A stretch of 9,094 nucleotides of DNA, taken from Verrucomicrobiales bacterium. Its GTDB lineage: Bacteria > Verrucomicrobiota > Verrucomicrobiia > Verrucomicrobiales > DEV007. Position 1 is the first letter of the stretch. Each line of letters begins with the position of its first letter. The stretch covers positions 1 through 9,094 of the forward strand of contig JAKMGR010000271.1 of assembly GCA_022424805.1 (NCBI GenBank), written 5' to 3'. The position numbers and the translations under genes are program-made. Below the pieces are notes generated by a model. That model was not told the origin of the DNA, ran no database searches, and saw only the letters and a program-made list of their open reading frames with translations. Below, piece by piece: positions 6,116-9,094 of the stretch.

Positions 6116-6946
6116 ATGAAGAAATTCGGCAACAAACTGGACGAAATCCTGCAGGACAAGCAAACAGAGGTGGGGCGGCTATTGCCCAACCTCGAAAAGC
6201 TGAAGGCAGCGGCGCGCACTCGCGAAGATTTTCGCTCGTTTTCCACGGCCCTCGGTGGAGCTCTCCGCGACCAGAATGAAGGGGAAGGCTATGGAACGAG
6301 CGTTCTTTCTGTAATCGCCGAGGTTAAGAAAGGATCCCCATCTGCGGGAACGATCGTTCCTGACTTTGATGCCGTCGCGATTGCGAAATCTTACGAGGCA
6401 GCCGGTGCCAACGCGCTGTCCATTCTGACTGACGAGAAATATTTTCAGGGTAACCTCGCCTTCCTCAAGCAAATCCGAGAAGTCGTCGATCTTCCGCTGC
6501 TACGTAAGGACTTCATCATCCACGAAGCACAGATCTACGAGGCAGTTATCGCCGGAGCCGACGCGATTCTTCTCATCGTAGGAGCATTGGAGCAAGATGA
6601 GCTCATCCATCTCCTAGACGTAGCGGCCGGCTGCCAACTGGATGTGCTCGTGGAAGTCCACAATCTCGAAGAAATGGAACGAGCCCTCGAAACGGGCGCC
6701 AGCATCATCGGGGTGAACAATCGTAACCTCCGAACCTTCGAAGTTGATCTCACCACAACCGAAAGCCTCAGCGAGGAAGTCGGCCCCAGCCATATTCTTG
6801 TAAGTGAGAGCGGTATTTTCACGGGAGAAGACACGGCCAAAATTCAATCCTGGGGTGCCGATGCTATCCTCGTTGGCGAAGCGCTTATGCGCGCGGAAGA
6901 TCGCAACGCAAAAGTAGCGGAACTCAAAGGAATCGAGCAGGCATGA
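6116..6946 (+). CDS. trpC: Indole-3-glycerol phosphate synthase
   Basis: TrpC closes the indole ring, converting 1-(2-carboxyphenylamino)-1-deoxyribulose 5-phosphate to indole-3-glycerol phosphate with loss of CO2 and water, in cytosolic tryptophan synthesis. The 276-residue product is a normal-length single-domain TIM barrel. Signature elements are present in order: IAEVKKGSPS (67-76, with E69 and K71), LLRKDFI (128-134, K131), LVEVHN (178-183, E180), GVNNRNL (199-205), SESGI (230-234) and the phosphate-binding GADAILVGEALM (247-258). Against the Sulfolobus enzyme, the catalytic Glu, two Lys, Glu, Asn and Ser all have counterparts. No other trp gene is in the window on either side. Its stop overlaps the start of the broken carboxypeptidase gene as ATGA, which points to past translational coupling. 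Confidence 0.96.
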   Translation: MKKFGNKLDEILQDKQTEVGRLLPNLEKLKAAARTREDFRSFSTALGGALRDQNEGEGYGTSVLSVIAEVKKGSPSAGTIVPDFDAVAIAKSYEAAGANALSILTDEKYFQGNLAFLKQIREVVDLPLLRKDFIIHEAQIYEAVIAGADAILLIVGALEQDELIHLLDVAAGCQLDVLVEVHNLEEMERALETGASIIGVNNRNLRTFEVDLTTTESLSEEVGPSHILVSESGIFTGEDTAKIQSWGADAILVGEALMRAEDRNAKVAELKGIEQA

Positions 6947-7823
6947 GACTGATTCCCACGCTCACACTGAGTTGCGCTCTTTGTCTGCCATTTCTGCCAC
7001 CAGACTCCAGGGCACAAATTAGAGCCGAGGCTGTCACTTCTGCGAGTCCGCAGGAAAAACCGGAAGCAGCTGTTTCAGTCGAGGGCCCACTGAGCGATAT
7101 CGCTCTTGTTGCCGAGAGTGCGCTTGCCATTCGCGTCGACACACAAACCGTGACCTGCGGAAAAAACATCGACGAAAAGCGCCCCGTGGCGAGCGCACAG
7201 AAATTGCTCACCGCTTTGATTATCGCCGAATCAGGTGAGCTCGATTAGAAAATACCCGTGATGCGGACCGATGGTCAGGTTCCGCAACGCAATATCTGGA
7301 TCACCCAGTGGAGCTCCTATCAAAAAGTCACTTTGCTCGAAATGATGCCTGTCCGCAGCTTTAACGACGTCACCAAGTGGCTCGCTCGGAATCATGCCGG
7401 GAGCCAGAGAGAGTTCGCTGAAGCCATGAATAAGCGGGCTGCTGAGCTCCGGATGAAAAACTCCTATTTTGTGAACGCCCACGGTCTCACCGAAGAAGGC
7501 CAGTATTCCACTGCACGCGACATGATGCGCCGCGCCTGCGCCTCCTAGAACAACGAAACGATTCGAAAGATGGTCGCAGTGCGCAATACCACGTTTACCT
7601 ACACGGGCTCGAAAACCATTCCTTAAAAAACAGCAACGATCTTCTTCATAGCTATTCCGAATGCACAGGCATGAAGGCCGGATTCACGAAGGCAGCGGGA
7701 AGATGCCTCGTTGCATCAGCAACTCGGAGAGAAAAGACCGTCCTTGCAGTGATTCTCGGCAGCACAATGGAGGACGTCTGGGACGACGCCGAAGTGATCT
7801 TGCGCAAGTCGCTGGACTCATAA
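6943..7823 (+). pseudogene. D-alanyl-D-alanine carboxypeptidase (peptidase S11), broken
   Basis: The intact ancestor would have trimmed D-Ala from peptidoglycan stem peptides in the periplasm. The frame opens with a signal peptide (about 1-24, ending DSRA) and includes the catalytic S-x-x-K as SAQK (residues 84-87, in RPVASAQKLLTALI). An in-frame TAG at 7246-7248 follows. Homology then continues in the same frame: the SxN motif as SFN (7357-7365), LARNHAGS, and YFVNAHGLTEEGQYSTARDM. A second in-frame TAG lies at 7546-7548. After the TYTGSKTIP segment the frame shifts by -1 near the A-run at 7625-7630 and continues as LKNSNDLLHSY to a TAA at 7821-7823. The usual KTG motif appears as KAG (7674-7682). 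With two stops, a frameshift and a changed active-site triad the gene is almost certainly dead. The ATG overlaps the trpC stop. Confidence 0.92.
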
Positions 7824-7851
7824 TGAACGCGTCAGAGCCGGTCTCGGCGAA

Positions 7852-8397
7852 TCAGCGGCCGTAAAACGGGTTCGACGTATCGTGAACCAATCCGTCGGTA
7901 AGAAGCATGTGAGCCCCCCTCCCATAAAAGTTTCCTCGCTCCATCACCCAGGGCTGATTCCAGCGGAAAGGGGTTTGGGCTTTGTCGTCGAATCGTGTCG
8001 TGACGTATGATCCGACATACTTGATTTTTTTACTCCTCGGCATGTGCTCCAATTGCCCATCCGAAGGACAAACCCATGTGTTACGGGCAGCTCCGAAAGG
8101 TTTCGTCGCAGTAACCCAGGATTTAAAGAACTCGTTGCCTGAAAACTCAAACTCGCCTTCCTCCATTTGGGGCCAATGCCCTACTTACGTAACGTAGCCC
8201 AGCAAGGCTGAGTGTATCGTCCGCAGGTGAGAAATGCACTTTGCCTTTCTCGCCTTGGCGCGAAACGATTCAAGAAGCGGTGCTGATACCGCAGCAAGGA
8301 GCGCTATGATCCCGATTGTCACTAGCAGCTCTGCAAGAGTAAAGCCGAAGATAGAACCTCCGGCTTTGTTAAAACGTTTTGTAGATTTCGTCTCTAC
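7852..8397 (-). pseudogene. Prepilin-like (type II secretion/pseudopilin) protein, broken
   Basis: The frame encodes a class of small pseudopilins common in Verrucomicrobia and Lentisphaerae. A type III signal peptide is visible: a basic leader (KSTKRFNKAGGSIFG), cleavage at G|FTLAELL with the conserved Glu at mature position 5, and a hydrophobic helix TIGIIALLAAVSAPLLESF, then the typical KARKAKCISHLRTIHSALLGY. An in-frame TAA at 8187-8185 interrupts it; the same frame then continues as VGHWPQMEEGEF to a TGA at 7854-7852, including the WVCPSDG and HMLLTDGLVH stretches typical of the C-terminal part. The leader would normally begin about 18 residues before the cleavage site, but that position reads GTA (8397-8395). 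The nearest in-frame start-like codons are TTG 8466 and GTG 8586, which give implausibly long leaders. I therefore set the 5' limit at 8397. Restored, the mature protein would be about 163 residues. Confidence 0.85.
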
Positions 8398-8644
8398 TCT
8401 GAAAACACCAAGGTTTTCCGGGTAGAGTGCTGATCGAGCGAACTCGACCGCCGAAGTATATCCCAACTCCGTTCGGAGGTCAGGAAATTTACGTTCCGAA
8501 AAGAATCTGGGTTGATACTCGCGTTCCAAAAACGCTGAAGCGAAAGTTCTCTGGAGTTGCACCAGTCGCAGAAATGATCGCCCCACGTCCGCAAGCAGGA
8601 ATTTTAAAAAACTTGTTCATCCTTAGTAGATAACCCAACAGCAA
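8398..8644. other. Intergenic stretch with no recognised gene
   Basis: These 247 nt between the broken pseudopilin and the trans-sulfuration gene hold no protein I recognise. Both strands have short open frames: 43 codons on minus from ATG 8620, and 68 codons on plus spanning 8427-8633. Neither has a family motif. No clear terminator hairpin follows the trans-sulfuration gene stop. Part of it may be the decayed 5' region of the pseudopilin gene. Confidence 0.5.
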
Positions 8645-9094
8645 CTATATCGCTTCAAAGGCACGATCGAAGCGTTCAATGATCTCTTCCGGATCCTCAA
8701 GGCCGACCCATACGCGAAGAAGGTCCCTCTTTGCACCCCGCACGGCAGCCCAATCGAGTTCTCCGTAGTGTGCCAACAGCGTGTAGGGGCAGGCCAGCGT
8801 GAAATCAGTTCCTAGGCTCGGCCCCTTCGATACATCAAGATTGTTGTAAAATGCTTTCGCAACGCTTTCTCCTCCAATCAATTCAAACGAGAATAGGGCA
8901 CCATATCCGCCATCCTTTCTTCTCACCTGCTCATAGAACTCCTGCGTTTGCTGTGACGGAAAGTAGCATTTCGCCACTTTGAGGTGGCCACTGACGAACT
9001 CGAATACTTCCTCGGCGATCTCGTTGGTTGCTCGAACCCGATCTTCAAAGTAGCGGCTGTTCCGCTCCAAAACGATTGAGTCTCGCTCAAACAT
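8645..9094 (-). CDS. PLP-dependent trans-sulfuration enzyme, C-terminal part
   Basis: This is the C-terminal half of a Cys/Met-metabolism PLP-dependent enzyme (cystathionine gamma-synthase, cystathionine lyase or O-acyl-homoserine sulfhydrylase type). The frame runs in from the window edge. The ATG at 9094 is probably an internal methionine, since full-length relatives are about 380-450 residues or longer and the PLP-lysine region is absent from the 149 residues seen. Matching features are the ATNEIAEEVFEFV helix (22-34), GGYGALFSFEL (62-72, the usual GfGgmlSFel), GPSLGTDFTL (91-100) and LLRVWVGLEDPEEII (125-139), whose Arg127 is the usual substrate carboxylate contact. It ends in TAG at 8645-8647. 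Which reaction it catalyses cannot be told from this part. Confidence 0.85.
   Translation of the reverse strand: MFERDSIVLERNSRYFEDRVRATNEIAEEVFEFVSGHLKVAKCYFPSQQTQEFYEQVRRKDGGYGALFSFELIGGESVAKAFYNNLDVSKGPSLGTDFTLACPYTLLAHYGELDWAAVRGAKRDLLRVWVGLEDPEEIIERFDRAFEAI

Noticed and set aside
6943..7823. Reassigned or suppressed TAG codon as explanation for the carboxypeptidase
   Set aside because: TAG ends at least two well-supported genes here, and a frameshift is needed in any case.
8489..8620. Minus-strand 43-codon frame starting MNKFFKIPACG
   Set aside because: No spaced Shine-Dalgarno, no family motif and no link to the pseudopilin frame; length fits chance.
8427..8633. Plus-strand 68-codon frame between the pseudopilin and the trans-sulfuration gene
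   Set aside because: It is proline- and arginine-rich without motifs and has no visible start signal; it is treated as chance.
1..9094. CRISPR array, insertion sequence or phage module
   Set aside because: No regularly spaced direct repeats, terminal inverted repeats with transposase, or phage genes were found on either strand.

Overview
The window reads as a chromosomal stretch from a Gram-negative bacterium, most likely of the PVC superphylum and probably Verrucomicrobiota. The grounds are a DUF1501 remnant, a prepilin-like protein ending in a divergent x-DG-x-V motif of the type abundant in Verrucomicrobia and Lentisphaerae, a lipoprotein with a clean lipobox, tandem PilT ATPases, and weak or absent Shine-Dalgarno signals. 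The phylum call is inference. No phage, transposase, CRISPR or plasmid functions are visible.

Layout. Positions 1-1873 (minus) hold two tandem PilT-type retraction ATPases; the second is cut by the window start. A 189-nt divergent intergenic region (1874-2062) holds a perfect 14-bp palindrome, a candidate sigma70 promoter for the pilT pair and a terminator-like hairpin. On the plus strand follow an unrecognised small lipoprotein (2063-2500) and an exported SMP-30/gluconolactonase-like beta-propeller (2558-3448). Converging on these is the C-terminal stump of a DUF1501 protein (3458-3838, minus), next to a degenerate CGCAAAG-type intergenic repeat. Further minus-strand genes are a YacL-type membrane PIN/TRAM protein (3924-4949), prmA (4995-5882) and a tRNA-Gly(GCC) with encoded CCA (5919-5993). 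The tRNA lies just upstream of prmA in the same direction and could be co-transcribed with it.

Divergent from the tRNA, trpC (6116-6946, plus) overlaps by four bases the start of a D-Ala-D-Ala carboxypeptidase gene that is broken by two in-frame TAG codons and one frameshift (6943-7823). Converging on it is a prepilin-like gene broken by a single in-frame TAA and lacking a credible start codon (7852-8397, minus). The window ends in the C-terminal half of a PLP-dependent trans-sulfuration enzyme (8645-9094, minus).

The intact genes serve housekeeping and envelope roles: pilus retraction, ribosomal protein methylation, tryptophan synthesis, sulfur amino acid metabolism and an exported propeller. 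The most notable pattern is that three genes are broken or truncated within about 5 kb. This could be real gene decay or, for the point lesions, sequence error. I did not find a convincing undescribed system. The best leads are the regulatory structures between pilT and the lipoprotein, the tRNA-prmA arrangement, and the decayed genes.
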